DNA from: Halopseudomonas yangmingensis
GTDB lineage: Bacteria; Pseudomonadota; Gammaproteobacteria; Pseudomonadales; Pseudomonadaceae
Reading direction: 5' to 3'
Assembly (NCBI RefSeq): GCF_900114825.1
Contig: NZ_FOUI01000005.1
Span: 62,001 to 126,000 of the forward strand
DNA: 64,000 bases
Shown: positions 1 through 9,878 of the stretch, in pieces
Numbering within the stretch: the first letter of the stretch is position 1
How the letters are laid out: every line of letters starts with the position of its first letter
The notes under the pieces: model-generated
The model's database searches: none
Told to the model about the DNA's origin: nothing
Seen by the model: only the letters and a program-made list of their open reading frames with translations
Made by a program: the position numbers and the translations under genes

Positions 1-1
1 C

Positions 2-1918
2 GTGATCGAAGACACCGGAATTCCCAAGCAGGCCCTGGAAAAGCAGTTTGGCGAAACCGTCGCCGAACTGGTCGACGGCGTCAGCAAGCTGACCCAGATG
101 GACTTCGACACCAAGGCCGAAGCCCAGGCCGAAAACTTCCAGAAGATGGCGCTGGCCATGGCCCGTGACATTCGGGTAATTCTGGTCAAGCTGGCCGACC
201 GCCTGCACAACATGCGCACCCTGGGTGCACTGGCGCCAGCCAAGGCCCGCCGCATTGCCCGCGAAACCCTGGAAATCTACGCCCCTATTGCCCACCGGCT
301 GGGCATGCACAATCTCAGTACCGAATTCGAGGATCTGGGCTTTCGCGCCATGTACCCGCTGCGCTCGCGGATGATCGAGCGAGCCGTACGCCAGGCACGC
401 GGCAACCGCCGTGAACTGCTCGGCAAGCTGCTCGCCTCGCTGGAAGAGCGCCTGCAACAGCAAGGGCTGAACGGTAGGGTACTGGGCCGCGAGAAGCACA
501 TGTACGGCATCTACCAAAAGATGCGCCTGAAGCGCCGGGCCTTCAACGAGATCATGGATGTCTACGCTTTCCGCATCATCGTTGACAGCGTCGACAGCTG
601 CTACCGCGCGCTGGGGGCCGTGCACGGCCTGTACAAACCCTTTCCCGGCCGCTTCAAGGACTACATCGCGATTCCCAAGGCCAATGGTTACCAGTCCCTG
701 CACACCACCCTGTTCGGCATCGGCGGCGTGCCCATCGAGATCCAGATCCGTACCGAGGAAATGGAAGAGCTGGCAAATAACGGCATCGCCGCGCACTGGC
801 TGTACAAATCCAAGGACGAAGTGCTCAACGGCAACCATGCGCGTACCCGCAAATGGCTGAAAGGGGTACTGGAACTCCAGCAAAGCGCCGGCAACTCGCT
901 GGAGTTCATCGAGAACGTCAAGATCGACCTGTTCCCCGATGAAGTGTACATATTCAGCCCCAAGGGCCGGATCATGGAGCTGCCCAAAGGGGCTACACCG
1001 GTCGATTTTGCCTACGCGGTACATACCGATATCGGCAATAACTGCATCGCCTGCCGCATCAACCGCCGGCTGGCACCGCTGTCCGAGCCGCTGCAAAGCG
1101 GCCAGACCGTCGAAATCATCACCGCACCGGGCGCTCGCCCCAACCCGGCCTGGCTGAATTTCGTTATCACCGGCAAGGCCCGCACACATATCCGGCACGC
1201 ACTCAAGCACCAGCGCCACGCAGAGTCGGTAGCCCTCGGCGAACGTCTGCTGGACAAGGTACTCAGCAGTTTCGACACCAGCCTGGCGAATATCGACGAG
1301 CAAAGTATTTCAGCCGTTCTGGGCGACTGCGGCCTGACTCTGATGGAAGACCTGCTGGCCGATATCGGCCTGGGCAATCGCATGGCCTACGTGGTCGCCC
1401 GCAGCCTGTTGTTGCAGGCTGGCACCCGTACCGATAGCACTCCGGAGAAAAGCGAAAAACGCGAGGAACAAGGCGGCGCACTGGCCATTCGCGGCACAGA
1501 AGGCCTGGTGATGAACTTTGCGCGCTGCTGCAATCCAATCCCCGGCGACCCTATTGTCGGCCTGCTGACCTCCGGCAAGGGCATGCTGATCCACCAGGAA
1601 AACTGCCAGGAGCTTGCATCCCAGCGGCATGATAGCGAGAAACTGCTGCACCTGACCTGGGACAAGGACGTCAGCGGCGAATTCACCGTCGAGCTGCGTG
1701 TTGAGCTTGAGCAGCAGCGCGGTATCATCGCGCAACTGGCCACCAGTATCACGGTGGCGGATGCCAGCATCGAGCGTATCAGCGTTGACGAGCGCGACGG
1801 ACGTATCAGCGTGGTCCAGCTGGCCGTCAGGGTTCGTGACCGGCTGCATCTGTCACAATTGATCAAGCGCATCCGTGCGATTTCCGGGGTGGCTCGCATC
1901 ACCCGTCTGAAAAACTGA
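2..1918 (+). CDS. spoT: Bifunctional (p)ppGpp synthetase/hydrolase SpoT (5'-truncated by window edge)
   Basis: SpoT makes and degrades (p)ppGpp in the cytosol. The 638 visible residues are the bulk of a ~700-residue protein. The fragment opens at a VIEDTG-like stretch, so the first part of the HD hydrolase domain lies left of the window. Next come the end of the HD domain ([13 protein letters not shown]), the synthetase domain with YGIYQKM and GYQSLHTT, a TGS domain (about residues 313-375), a Cys-Cys zinc-finger-like region ([12 protein letters not shown]) and a C-terminal ACT domain (about 565-638). The synthetase has RFKD near residue 217, the RxKD signature of bifunctional Rel/SpoT rather than the ExDD of RelA. 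The first in-frame GTG at position 2 is not the true start. ridA follows by 16 nt. Confidence 0.96.
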   Translation: MIEDTGIPKQALEKQFGETVAELVDGVSKLTQMDFDTKAEAQAENFQKMALAMARDIRVILVKLADRLHNMRTLGALAPAKARRIARETLEIYAPIAHRLGMHNLSTEFEDLGFRAMYPLRSRMIERAVRQARGNRRELLGKLLASLEERLQQQGLNGRVLGREKHMYGIYQKMRLKRRAFNEIMDVYAFRIIVDSVDSCYRALGAVHGLYKPFPGRFKDYIAIPKANGYQSLHTTLFGIGGVPIEIQIRTEEMEELANNGIAAHWLYKSKDEVLNGNHARTRKWLKGVLELQQSAGNSLEFIENVKIDLFPDEVYIFSPKGRIMELPKGATPVDFAYAVHTDIGNNCIACRINRRLAPLSEPLQSGQTVEIITAPGARPNPAWLNFVITGKARTHIRHALKHQRHAESVALGERLLDKVLSSFDTSLANIDEQSISAVLGDCGLTLMEDLLADIGLGNRMAYVVARSLLLQAGTRTDSTPEKSEKREEQGGALAIRGTEGLVMNFARCCNPIPGDPIVGLLTSGKGMLIHQENCQELASQRHDSEKLLHLTWDKDVSGEFTVELRVELEQQRGIIAQLATSITVADASIERISVDERDGRISVVQLAVRVRDRLHLSQLIKRIRAISGVARITRLKN

Positions 1919-1934
1919 CCTTTCTGGAGTCACC

Positions 1935-2315
1935 ATGAACAAGCAAGTCATCACCAGTGACCGCGCACCTGCGGCCATCGGCACCTATTCCCAGGCCATC
2001 AAGGTCGGCAACACCGTCTACCTGTCCGGCCAGATCCCGCTGGACCCGGCCAGCATGCACGTAGTTGAAGGCATCGAGCAGCAGATCAGCCAGGTTTTCG
2101 AAAACCTCTCGGCAGTGGCCGAAGCCGCCGGCGGCACCCTGCAGGACATCGTCAAGCTGAACATCTTCCTTACCGACCTTGGCCACTTTGCCCTGGTCAA
2201 CGAAGTCATGGCCCGTTACTTCAAGCAGCCCTACCCGGCGCGCGCCGCCATTGGTGTGGCTTCGCTGCCCAAGGGCGTGCCGGTGGAGATGGATGCGGTG
2301 ATGGTGGTCGGCTGA
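1935..2315 (+). CDS. ridA: RidA family 2-iminobutanoate/2-iminopropanoate deaminase
   Basis: RidA hydrolyses reactive enamine/imine intermediates released by PLP enzymes such as threonine dehydratase. At 126 residues it has the usual family length, and it carries the YjgF signatures [17 protein letters not shown] and the C-terminal [14 protein letters not shown], whose Arg is the substrate-carboxylate-binding residue (Arg105 in E. coli RidA). The ATG is preceded by a CTGGAG ribosome-binding site. It sits 16 nt behind spoT and is probably cotranscribed with it, an arrangement common in Pseudomonas. Confidence 0.95.
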   Translation: MNKQVITSDRAPAAIGTYSQAIKVGNTVYLSGQIPLDPASMHVVEGIEQQISQVFENLSAVAEAAGGTLQDIVKLNIFLTDLGHFALVNEVMARYFKQPYPARAAIGVASLPKGVPVEMDAVMVVG

Positions 2316-2364
2316 AGAGCCGGCCCTGGTCGCGGCACACCACCTACAGCCTTCAGCGCGGATC

Positions 2365-3207
2365 TCAGGTCCGCAGCATCTGCGCATAGCCTTCCCGATA
2401 GCTCGGGTAGGCAGGTTCCCAGCCGCTTTCCCGGGCCAGCGCATTGCTGCAGCGCTTGCTGCCCATGCGCGGGCTGGGCCGCAGACTGGTTGGCGTCGCA
2501 ACCCCCAACTGTTCACGCAGCCAGTCGGTCACCTCGTGCAGCGGCGCAGGCTGGTCATCCACGCCGATATAACAGGGCGCCAGTAGTTCATCGGCATCCG
2601 CCTGCAGCAGCAGGTGTTCCAGCAGCGCTGCCGCATCGTCGCGGTGGATACGGTTGGTGTATTGCGGCGGCTCCGCCGGCACCCGCAAGCCCTCACGCAC
2701 CTGATCGATCAGCCGCGTGCGGCCCGGCCCATAGATGCCCGCCAGACGCACCACGCTGGCCGGATGACCGCTGCGCAAGGCCACATCCTCGGCCGCCAGC
2801 AGCGCCCGCGAGGTATCGCTGTCGGCCAGCGCCGCACTGTTTTCGCTGACCCACTCACCCTGATGCTGGGCATATACCCCGGTACTCGACACCTGCAACA
2901 GCAAGCGCGGACGCTGGCGATGCGCGGCCATCCAGTCCAGCACATGTTGCAGGCCCTGCACATACAACCGCTGGTACAGCTCGGCATCACGCCGGCCAGC
3001 AGCCGGGCAATACACCAGATAATCAATCCGTGCCGGCCAGTCCGGCGGGCACTCGGGCGCACACAAATCCGCCGCCAACCCCTGCACCCCATCCGGCAGG
3101 CCCTCGGGATTGCGCCGCAGGCCGGTCACCTGCCAGCCTCGTGCCTGCAGACGACGCGCCAACTCACTGCCAAGGTCGCCGCATCCGGCGATCAGAACCT
3201 GTTTCAT
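2365..3207 (-). CDS. NAD(P)-dependent SDR/epimerase family protein (YeeZ-like)
   Basis: This 280-residue protein starts with a Rossmann nucleotide-binding motif (VLIAGCGDLGSELARRL) and matches the YeeZ-type atypical extended SDR proteins. Later it has SSTGVYAQHQGEWVSE, resembling the SDR catalytic S...Y region, and RLAGIYGPGR. The substrate of this family is not established, and I infer none. It is transcribed away from oxyR with 67 nt between the two starts, so the promoters face each other in a short divergent region. It converges on ridA with a ~50 nt gap. Confidence 0.85.
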   Translation of the reverse strand: MKQVLIAGCGDLGSELARRLQARGWQVTGLRRNPEGLPDGVQGLAADLCAPECPPDWPARIDYLVYCPAAGRRDAELYQRLYVQGLQHVLDWMAAHRQRPRLLLQVSSTGVYAQHQGEWVSENSAALADSDTSRALLAAEDVALRSGHPASVVRLAGIYGPGRTRLIDQVREGLRVPAEPPQYTNRIHRDDAAALLEHLLLQADADELLAPCYIGVDDQPAPLHEVTDWLREQLGVATPTSLRPSPRMGSKRCSNALARESGWEPAYPSYREGYAQMLRT

Positions 3208-3274
3208 CTTGATTGTTTTCCTCTATCAAGCAACCGGCTATGCTTCGTCAAAATCAACGGAAACAGTATACGCC

Positions 3275-4195
3275 ATGACCCTTACCGAACTGCGCTACAT
3301 AGTGACGCTGGCCCAGGAGCAGCATTTCGGACATGCTGCCGAGCGCTGCCATGTGTCGCAGCCAACCCTCAGTGTTGGTGTCAAGAAACTTGAGGAAGAG
3401 CTTGGGGTAATGATCTTCGAGCGTTCCAAGACAGCCGTCCGCGTCACGCCAATTGGCCAACGTATCGTTGCCCAGGCGCAGAAGGTGCTTGAAGAGGCCA
3501 GCGCCATCCGTGAACTGGCCAGCGCAGGCAAGAACCAGCTGGCCGCGCCACTGAAAGTTGGCGCCATCTACACCATCGGTCCTTACCTGTTTCCCCATTT
3601 GGTTCCGCAGTTGCACCGGGTTGCCCCGCAAATGCCACTGTACATCGAGGAAAACTTCACCAGCGTGCTGCGTGACAAATTACGCAACGGTGAGCTCGAC
3701 GCCATCATCATCGCACTGCCGTTCAGCGAGGCCGATGTACTGACCCGCCCCCTCTACGACGAACCCTTCAGCCTGTTAATGCCAGCTGACCACCCTTGGG
3801 CGCTGCGTGACAGCGTGAGCCTCGACGAACTGGATGACGACAAACTGTTGCTGCTTGGCGAAGGCCACTGTTTCCGCGACCAGATACTCGAGGCGTGTCC
3901 GACCCTGCGCAAAAACGAAGAACACAGCCGTCATACCACTATAGAATCCACTTCGCTGGAAACCATCCGGCATATGGTCGCCTCGGGTATCGGCATGACC
4001 GTGTTGCCCCTGTCAGCTACCGATGACCGCTATTACAGCACTGACCTGCTGGTGACCCGGCCATTCCGTACACCGGCTCCGTTCCGTACCGTGGCGATTG
4101 CCTGGCGCGCCAGCTTTCCACGACCCAAGGCGATTGAGCTGCTGTGTGATTCGATCCGCCTGTGCTCGGTGCGCCCCGCAGGCAAGCCGGACTGA
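3275..4195 (+). CDS. oxyR: Hydrogen peroxide-sensing LysR regulator OxyR
   Basis: OxyR activates peroxide defence genes when Cys199 and Cys208 form a disulfide. The N-terminal winged helix (MTLTELRYIVTLAQEQHFG...) is the OxyR type. The two redox cysteines fall exactly at residues 199 and 208 in GHCFRDQILEACP when the ATG at 3275 is used, which supports this start over an upstream in-frame ATG at 3110 that would add 55 unrelated residues inside the divergent SDR gene. The product is 306 residues, the family norm. recG begins 2 nt after its stop, so the pair is probably cotranscribed. Confidence 0.96.
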   Translation: MTLTELRYIVTLAQEQHFGHAAERCHVSQPTLSVGVKKLEEELGVMIFERSKTAVRVTPIGQRIVAQAQKVLEEASAIRELASAGKNQLAAPLKVGAIYTIGPYLFPHLVPQLHRVAPQMPLYIEENFTSVLRDKLRNGELDAIIIALPFSEADVLTRPLYDEPFSLLMPADHPWALRDSVSLDELDDDKLLLLGEGHCFRDQILEACPTLRKNEEHSRHTTIESTSLETIRHMVASGIGMTVLPLSATDDRYYSTDLLVTRPFRTPAPFRTVAIAWRASFPRPKAIELLCDSIRLCSVRPAGKPD

Positions 4196-4197
4196 GC

Positions 4198-6279
4198 GTG
4201 CGGATGGACGCCGGCACACCACTGACCCAACTCAAGGGCATTGGCCCTGCGCTCGCCGAAAAACTCCAGCGCCTTGGCATGGACTGCATCGAGGACGTGC
4301 TGTTCCACCTGCCGCTGCGCTACCAGGATCGCACCCGCATCACACCGATTGCCGCGCTGCGTCCCGGCATGGATGCGGTAATTGAGGGTGTGGTGGCCGC
4401 CGCCGATGTGGTGCAGGGACGGCGACGCAGCCTGATCTGTCGCCTGCAGGATGGCAGTGGCACCCTGAGCCTGCGCTTTTTCCACTTTTCCGCCGCCCAG
4501 TTGGCCAACCTGCAGCGCGGCAGTCGCTGGCGCTGTTACGGTGAGGTACGCAGCGGCGCCAGTGGCCTGGAAATCTACCACCCGGAAATGCAACGCATCG
4601 AGGCCAGCCTGCCACGGCCGGTAGAAACCAGTCTGACGCCCATCTACCCGACCACCGAAGGGCTCTCGCAACTGCGTCTTCGCAGTCTTGCGGATGCCGC
4701 CCTGGGCTGGCTGGAACAGGGCCATCTGCTGCCCGACCTGTTGCCCGCAGAACTGCTGCCGGAGGCCGGTATGCCCGACCTGCACCAGGCTCTGCGCTGG
4801 CTGCACCGGCCGCCACCCGGCACTGATGTGCAGGCCATCGAGTCCGGCCAGCATCCGGCCAGTCGGCGGCTGATCTTCGAGGAACTGCTGGCGCACCAAC
4901 TGGCCATGCTGCAATTGCGCAACCGCCTGCGCCGCCTGCAAGCCCCGGTACTCAAGGCCGAGGGCGAATTGCACCAGCGCTTTATCGATAATCTGGGTTT
5001 CGCTCTGACCGACGCCCAGCAACGGGTTGGCGAGGAAATCCGCCAGGACCTGCAGCGCAACAAACCGATGCTGCGCCTGGTACAGGGTGATGTCGGTGCC
5101 GGCAAGACGGTGGTTGCCGCACTGGCCGCACTGCAGGCCATCGAGGCTGGCTGGCAGGTGGCCTTGATGGCCCCCACCGAGCTGCTGGCAGAACAGCATT
5201 TCGACAACTTCCGGCGCTGGCTGGCGGCACTTGGCATCTCCACCGCCTGGCTGGCCGGCAAGCTAAAGGGCAAGATCCGCGACAACCAGCTGCAACTGAT
5301 TGCCAGTGGTGAAGCGGCCATGGTGGTCGGCACCCACGCGCTGTTTCAGGCCGATGTGCAGTTCCACAAGCTGGGACTGGTGATCATCGACGAACAACAC
5401 CGCTTTGGTGTCGAACAGCGGCTGGCATTGCGCGACAAGGGTAGCGCCGGCGACTGCTCGCCGCACCAGCTGATCATGACCGCCACGCCTATCCCGCGCA
5501 CCCTGGCAATGAGCGCCTATGCCGATCTGGACACCTCGATCCTCGACCAGCTGCCACCCGGACGCACGCCGGTAAATACCGTGCTGATCGGCGACAGCCG
5601 GCGTGACGAGGTGATCGAGCGGGTTCGTGCTGCCTGCGGCGATGGCCGCCAGGCCTACTGGGTGTGCACTCTGATCGAGGACTCCGAACAGTTGCAGGCA
5701 CAGGCTGCCGAAGCCACCTGGCAAACCCTCTGTGAAAGCTTGCCGGAGCTGTCAATCGGCCTGGTGCACGGACGCATGAAAGCAACCGAGAAGGCCACAA
5801 TCATGGCGGCGTTCAAGGCAGGGGAGTTACACCTGCTGGTCGCTACCACGGTCATCGAAGTCGGCGTCGATGTGCCCAATGCCAGCCTGATGATCATCGA
5901 AAACCCCGAACGCCTGGGCTTGGCCCAGCTGCATCAGCTGCGTGGCCGGGTCGGCCGGGGCAGCACCGCCAGCCATTGCGTACTGCTGTATCACGCGCCA
6001 CTTGGCCAGCAGAGCCGCGAACGGCTGAATACCATGCGCGAAACCAGTGACGGCTTTGTAATTGCCGAGCGTGATCTGGCCCTGCGTGGCCCCGGCGAAG
6101 TGCTCGGTACCCGCCAGACCGGGCTGGTGCAGTTCCGCATTGCCGACCTGCTGCGTGATGCCGACCTGCTGCCAGCGGTGCAGCAGGCTGCCCGTCAGCT
6201 GACCAACCACCAACCGCAAACCGGTCGGGCACTGGTACGTCGCTGGCTGGCACACAATCCCCAGTTTGCCCAGGTCTGA
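4198..6279 (+). CDS. recG: ATP-dependent DNA helicase RecG
   Basis: RecG remodels stalled replication forks and branched recombination intermediates. The N-terminal wedge/OB region (PLRYQDRTRI, then a VVAAADVVQGRRR OB strand) precedes a superfamily 2 helicase core with Walker A GDVGAGKTVVA, the DEQHRFG motif II and TATPIPRT, ending with the RecG C-terminal region. I chose the GTG at 4198, which gives the same distance to the LKG(I/V)G motif as Pseudomonas homologues recalled from memory. The ATG at 4204 would shorten it by two residues. Length is 693 residues, close to the usual ~691. Confidence 0.95.
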   Translation: MRMDAGTPLTQLKGIGPALAEKLQRLGMDCIEDVLFHLPLRYQDRTRITPIAALRPGMDAVIEGVVAAADVVQGRRRSLICRLQDGSGTLSLRFFHFSAAQLANLQRGSRWRCYGEVRSGASGLEIYHPEMQRIEASLPRPVETSLTPIYPTTEGLSQLRLRSLADAALGWLEQGHLLPDLLPAELLPEAGMPDLHQALRWLHRPPPGTDVQAIESGQHPASRRLIFEELLAHQLAMLQLRNRLRRLQAPVLKAEGELHQRFIDNLGFALTDAQQRVGEEIRQDLQRNKPMLRLVQGDVGAGKTVVAALAALQAIEAGWQVALMAPTELLAEQHFDNFRRWLAALGISTAWLAGKLKGKIRDNQLQLIASGEAAMVVGTHALFQADVQFHKLGLVIIDEQHRFGVEQRLALRDKGSAGDCSPHQLIMTATPIPRTLAMSAYADLDTSILDQLPPGRTPVNTVLIGDSRRDEVIERVRAACGDGRQAYWVCTLIEDSEQLQAQAAEATWQTLCESLPELSIGLVHGRMKATEKATIMAAFKAGELHLLVATTVIEVGVDVPNASLMIIENPERLGLAQLHQLRGRVGRGSTASHCVLLYHAPLGQQSRERLNTMRETSDGFVIAERDLALRGPGEVLGTRQTGLVQFRIADLLRDADLLPAVQQAARQLTNHQPQTGRALVRRWLAHNPQFAQV

Positions 6280-6324
6280 TCAATGCTAAGCTGATAACGG
6301 ATTCATCCGGCACAGGAGCCCTTG

Positions 6325-7722
6325 ATGACCAGTGTCAGCATCAACCACGAACAGACAACGCTACCCTTGCTGCTGGAAAAACTGCTGCAACAGCAGGGCA
6401 TTGCCTATCAACTGCGCCTGCAATCCCATGCCGGCCCCACCAACTGCCAGGTTCGCGCCTGCCTGCTGGGTGACAGTGGCGGACATGTTCTGGCGCTGTT
6501 TCCGGCTGATCACCTGCTTGACCTGAAAAGGCTGGCGCAGGTTGTCGGACGCCAGTTGGAGCCGGTACGTGACGAACAACTCCAGCGAATCCTCAGCAAG
6601 CACCAGCTGAACCAGCTGCCCGGTCTGCCGGTACTGTTCGACTCCCCCTGCATCTATCACCTTGAACTACGTGAACAGCAAACCCTGTGGCTGCAGAGTG
6701 GACTGCCGGGCTGGCTGCTGGAAGTCCGCTCAAGTGACACCCAGCGCTTGCTGGAAAAGGCCAGCGGCGCACGCTTTGCCGTAGCCCTGGAAGCCATCAC
6801 CCGGCCACCGCGGGATGACAGCAATGACGTGCAGGACCTGACCAACGCTGTGCAGCAATTCACCGCGCTACGGGTTCGCCAGCGCCTCGAAGAAACCGTC
6901 GACCTGCCACCGCTGCCTCAGACAGCACAACGCATTCTGCGTCTGCGTGCCGACCCCGATGCAGGCATTACCGAGCTGGCGGATATTGTCGAGACCGATC
7001 CGGGCCTGGCCGCCCAGGTCGTCAGTTGGGCCGCCTCTCCGTTCTATGCAGCGCCCGGCCGGATTCGCTCGGTCGAAGACGCCATTGGGCGCGTGCTTGG
7101 CTTTGACCTGGTGATAAACCTGGCGATAGGCCTGACGCTGGGACGCACGCTGGCACTGCCCAAGGATGCCCCGCAAGGCTGCACTCCGTACTGGGAACAG
7201 GCCATCTACACTGCCGCGGTAATCGAAGGACTGGGTCGCGCATTGCCCCCGGCACAGCGCCCGGAAGCAGGCCTCAGCTATCTCGCCGGGCTGCTGCACA
7301 ATTTCGGCTACCTGCTGCTGGCTCATATCTTTCCACCGCACTTCACCCTGTTGTGCCGTCACATGGAGGCCAACCCGCATGTGCCCGCATCACTGATCGA
7401 ACAGCATTTGCTGGGTGTCAGCCGTGAACAGATCGGCTGCTGGCTGATGCGTTACTGGGATATGCCGGAAGAGCTGGTTCTGGCACTGCGCCACCAGCAC
7501 GACCCCGACTACAGCGGCGACCAGCATGTGTATGCCAACCTGATCTATGTCGCGCTTAGTCAATTGGCAGAACGCGGGATTGGCTGCAGCCCCGGACAGT
7601 CAGTACCGGATGCGCTGTACCAGCGCCTCGGGCTCTCGGCAGAACGGACCGCGCAGATCACAGACAAGGTGTTGGTGGCGGAAGAGGCTTTGCGACTGTT
7701 GGCAAAGCAGCTGCAACACTGA
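6325..7722 (+). CDS. YbaK-like aminoacyl-tRNA deacylase domain fused to HDOD domain
   Basis: A 465-residue two-module protein. Residues ~10-150 resemble the YbaK/ProX editing domain (LLEKLLQQQGIAYQLRLQSH...). Residues ~190-400 form an HDOD domain (VDLPPLPQTAQRILRL, DPGLAAQVVSWA, GLLHNFGYLLLA), a signalling module that lacks HD phosphohydrolase activity. A similar architecture lies downstream of recG in Pseudomonas. The function is unproven; a regulatory role is inferred from the HDOD. The ATG at 6325 has an AGGAG six bases upstream, which is why I prefer it to the adjacent TTG at 6322. Confidence 0.85.
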   Translation: MTSVSINHEQTTLPLLLEKLLQQQGIAYQLRLQSHAGPTNCQVRACLLGDSGGHVLALFPADHLLDLKRLAQVVGRQLEPVRDEQLQRILSKHQLNQLPGLPVLFDSPCIYHLELREQQTLWLQSGLPGWLLEVRSSDTQRLLEKASGARFAVALEAITRPPRDDSNDVQDLTNAVQQFTALRVRQRLEETVDLPPLPQTAQRILRLRADPDAGITELADIVETDPGLAAQVVSWAASPFYAAPGRIRSVEDAIGRVLGFDLVINLAIGLTLGRTLALPKDAPQGCTPYWEQAIYTAAVIEGLGRALPPAQRPEAGLSYLAGLLHNFGYLLLAHIFPPHFTLLCRHMEANPHVPASLIEQHLLGVSREQIGCWLMRYWDMPEELVLALRHQHDPDYSGDQHVYANLIYVALSQLAERGIGCSPGQSVPDALYQRLGLSAERTAQITDKVLVAEEALRLLAKQLQH

Positions 7723-7743
7723 ACCGCTAATACGGCTGTAAAT

Positions 7744-7770
7744 CACATCCGCCGGCAACCGGCGGATGTG
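7744..7770. terminator. Perfect 12-bp stem hairpin between converging HDOD gene and HU gene
   Basis: CACATCCGCCGG (7744-7755) and its exact complement (7759-7770) are separated by a CAA loop. The hairpin lies between the stop of the HDOD gene (+) and the stop of the HU gene (-), the right place for a bidirectional terminator. Neither side has a long T tract, so it may work weakly or with Rho. Confidence 0.6.
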
Positions 7771-7781
7771 CGGCGGTCAAC

Positions 7782-8054
7782 TCAATTGACAGCGTCCTTG
7801 AGGCTCTTGCCTGGCTTGAAAGCAACAGTGTTGCTGGCCTTGATGGTAACGGGATTCCCTGTCTGCGGGTTTTTCCCGGTGCGTGCACCACGGTGACGCT
7901 GGACGAAAGTGCCGAAACCAACCAGGGTAACGCTGTCCTTCTTGCCCAGCGCCTTGGTGATTTCTTCAAGCATTGCATTGAGAACGCGGCCGGCCTGATC
8001 CTTGCTCAGGTCGGCTTTTTCAGCGATAGCCGCTGCGAGATCCGGTTTACGCAT
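7782..8054 (-). CDS. hupA: DNA-binding protein HU
   Basis: HU is the small nucleoid-associated protein that bends DNA and shapes transcription and recombination. The 90-residue product starts MRKPDLAAAIAEKADLSKDQ and carries the beta-arm GARTGKNPQTGNPVTIKAS with its intercalating proline. The start at 8054 gives the family length. A longer reading from 8195 would add 47 residues of low quality and is rejected. A GAGGC-type ribosome-binding site precedes the ATG. Its position beside recG and the HDOD gene matches the HU-alpha locus of Pseudomonas; the symbol rests on that synteny. Confidence 0.93.
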   Translation of the reverse strand: MRKPDLAAAIAEKADLSKDQAGRVLNAMLEEITKALGKKDSVTLVGFGTFVQRHRGARTGKNPQTGNPVTIKASNTVAFKPGKSLKDAVN

Positions 8055-8339
8055 AAAAGCCTCATGGTGTTTGTTGTTTTTGTTTCCACTGCAACATCCG
8101 TGCAGCATGGCCCGACTCGCCGAATACCGCGAACGGCGATTCAGTGCCGCATCAGCATCGCATGACTTGGCTGCATGCGCCAGCCTTGAGGCCATTGCGC
8201 CCCGGCAACAGCGCCATATTTCCCGACCAGTGGCAAACTCGGCACAGCTCCGCTGGCCTCTGGCAAACGTGGTAACCTAGCGCACGTCGCTGCCCGCCAG
8301 CGTCATTGCTTCCCGCTGCCGAACCAGGACTGATGCGCC

Positions 8340-8861
8340 GTGACTCTGCCCGACTGGCAACCTGCCGACACCCTCTCGCAACCACCCGAGGCAGCCTTGT
8401 ACGACTGGCTTTGCGAACCTGGCTCGCTGACCAGCCGGTTGCAGGCACTCGGCAGCTTCCGTGTTGAACTGCTGCGCGAATCAGCACTGCCCGCACGTGC
8501 CGACGAAGCGGCGGCACTCGGCGTGGCTCCCGGCAGCCCGCTGTGGACCCGTGAGGTTTTGCTGCACAGCAATGGAACTCCCTGCATATTTGCCCGCTCG
8601 GTGATGCGCCCTGAGCAATTGACGAACAGCCCTTTGCGACTGGCAGAACTGGGCAGCCGCAGCCTTGGCGAGCGGCTGTTCGGTAGCCCAGACGTGCAGC
8701 GCGGCCCCATCCAGATCAGTCGCTGGCCAGACGAATGGCTACCCGACCCATGGCGCGGCAGCGCATGCTGGGCACGCCGCTCATTGTTCAGCGCCACACA
8801 CCTGCAGCTGCTGGTTTGTGAAGTGTTTCTGCCCGGCTGGCCAGCCGGGCAGACTGCCTGA
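8340..8861 (+). CDS. ubiC: Chorismate pyruvate-lyase UbiC
   Basis: UbiC converts chorismate to 4-hydroxybenzoate plus pyruvate, the first committed step of ubiquinone synthesis. The 173-residue protein keeps the family residues seen in SPLWTREVLL (substrate-binding Arg) and the C-terminal LLVCEVFLPGWP (catalytic-site Glu). The start is a GTG; the only nearby ATG (8333) is out of frame. ubiA begins 15 nt after the stop, and its product consumes 4-hydroxybenzoate, so the two form an operon. The 285-nt gap back to the HU start holds no gene I can support. Confidence 0.93.
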   Translation: MTLPDWQPADTLSQPPEAALYDWLCEPGSLTSRLQALGSFRVELLRESALPARADEAAALGVAPGSPLWTREVLLHSNGTPCIFARSVMRPEQLTNSPLRLAELGSRSLGERLFGSPDVQRGPIQISRWPDEWLPDPWRGSACWARRSLFSATHLQLLVCEVFLPGWPAGQTA

Positions 8862-8876
8862 TTCCGGAGGTTTGCC

Positions 8877-9767
8877 ATGTACGGCCTGCTGATTCACCAA
8901 CTCGGACGTCTGCACCCCCGCGCTCCCGACTTTATCGCACTGATGCGTCTGGACCGACCGATTGGCACCTGGCTGCTGATGTGGCCGACACTCTGGGCGC
9001 TGTGGCTGGCCGCAGAAGGACTTCCGCACGCCGGTGTGCTGGCAATTTTTGTCGCCGGCGTAATACTGATGCGCGCGGCTGGTTGCGTGATCAACGACTA
9101 CGCCGACCGCAAGATCGACGGGCATGTCAGCCGCACCCGCCAACGCCCACTGGCCACCGGCCGTATCCAACCACGCGAGGCGCTGTTGCTGTTCGCCCTG
9201 CTGGTACTGGCCAGCGCCCTGTTGGTACTGCTGACCAACCGCCTGACCATACTGCTGACCTTTGGTGGCATTGCCCTGGCCACCCTCTACCCGTTCTGCA
9301 AGCGCTTTACCTACTACCCGCAAATTGTGCTCGGCGTCGCCTTCTCCTGGGCCATTCCGATGGCCTTTGCTGCCCAGGCCGAGGCCCTGCCGACCTCGTT
9401 GTGGCTGGTGTACATGGCCAACCTGTTGTGGACCGTGGCCTATGACACCGAGTACGCCATGTGCGACCGCGAGGATGACCTGAAGATAGGCGTCAAATCT
9501 ACAGCCATCCTGTTCGGTGATGCCGACCGGCTGATTATCGGCATCCTGCAGGGTCTGACACTGCTCTGCCTGCTGTTGGCCGGACGACATTTCGGTCTCG
9601 GACTGTATTTTCACCTCGGCCTGCTGGCGATGTGCGCCAGCTTCGTCTGGCAACAATGGCTGATCCGCCAGCGCGAACCGGCGGCCTGCCTGCGCGCCTT
9701 CCTTGGCAACCACTGGAGCGGCCTGCTGATATTTGCCGGACTTGCCGCTGATCTTGCCTTGCGCTGA
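8877..9767 (+). CDS. ubiA: 4-hydroxybenzoate polyprenyltransferase UbiA
   Basis: This integral-membrane enzyme attaches the polyprenyl tail to 4-hydroxybenzoate in ubiquinone biosynthesis. The 296-residue protein has the two Asp-rich prenyltransferase motifs, NDYADRKID (about residue 71) and [12 protein letters not shown] (about residue 190), with roughly eight hydrophobic segments. A strong GGAGGT site lies just before the ATG. It is downstream of ubiC in a two-gene operon. phoB follows after 111 nt that contain its own Pho-box promoter. Confidence 0.96.
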   Translation: MYGLLIHQLGRLHPRAPDFIALMRLDRPIGTWLLMWPTLWALWLAAEGLPHAGVLAIFVAGVILMRAAGCVINDYADRKIDGHVSRTRQRPLATGRIQPREALLLFALLVLASALLVLLTNRLTILLTFGGIALATLYPFCKRFTYYPQIVLGVAFSWAIPMAFAAQAEALPTSLWLVYMANLLWTVAYDTEYAMCDREDDLKIGVKSTAILFGDADRLIIGILQGLTLLCLLLAGRHFGLGLYFHLGLLAMCASFVWQQWLIRQREPAACLRAFLGNHWSGLLIFAGLAADLALR

Positions 9768-9770
9768 GCC

Positions 9771-9804
9771 CGGTCACATTACTGCAATAAAAGTGTTATC
9801 TAAT
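9771..9804 (+). promoter_or_regulatory. Pho box and -10 of the phoB promoter
   Basis: Two heptamers spaced by four bases, CGGTCAC (9771-9777) and CTGCAAT (9782-9788), each match 5 of 7 positions of the CTGTCAT unit of the Pho box. Ten bases further on is TCTAAT (9799-9804), a 5/6 match to the -10 hexamer, the geometry expected when PhoB replaces -35 recognition. It starts right after the ubiA stop and implies autoregulation of phoB. The same 10-nt spacing recurs at pstS. Confidence 0.65.
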
Positions 9805-9878
9805 CCGCTATCAGGAATAGCGGCGCTGGCTGACAGCTGCCACTGGCACACTGACGACAACGGCATGGGGCACAGGTA

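Noticed and set aside
3110-3274. Longer OxyR start at 3110
   Set aside because: It would sit inside the divergent SDR gene and displace the redox Cys pair from positions 199 and 208.
8055-8339. Open frames in the HU-ubiC gap (for example 8002-8280 +)
   Set aside because: Low-quality product overlapping the HU start; the gap more likely holds only promoter sequence.
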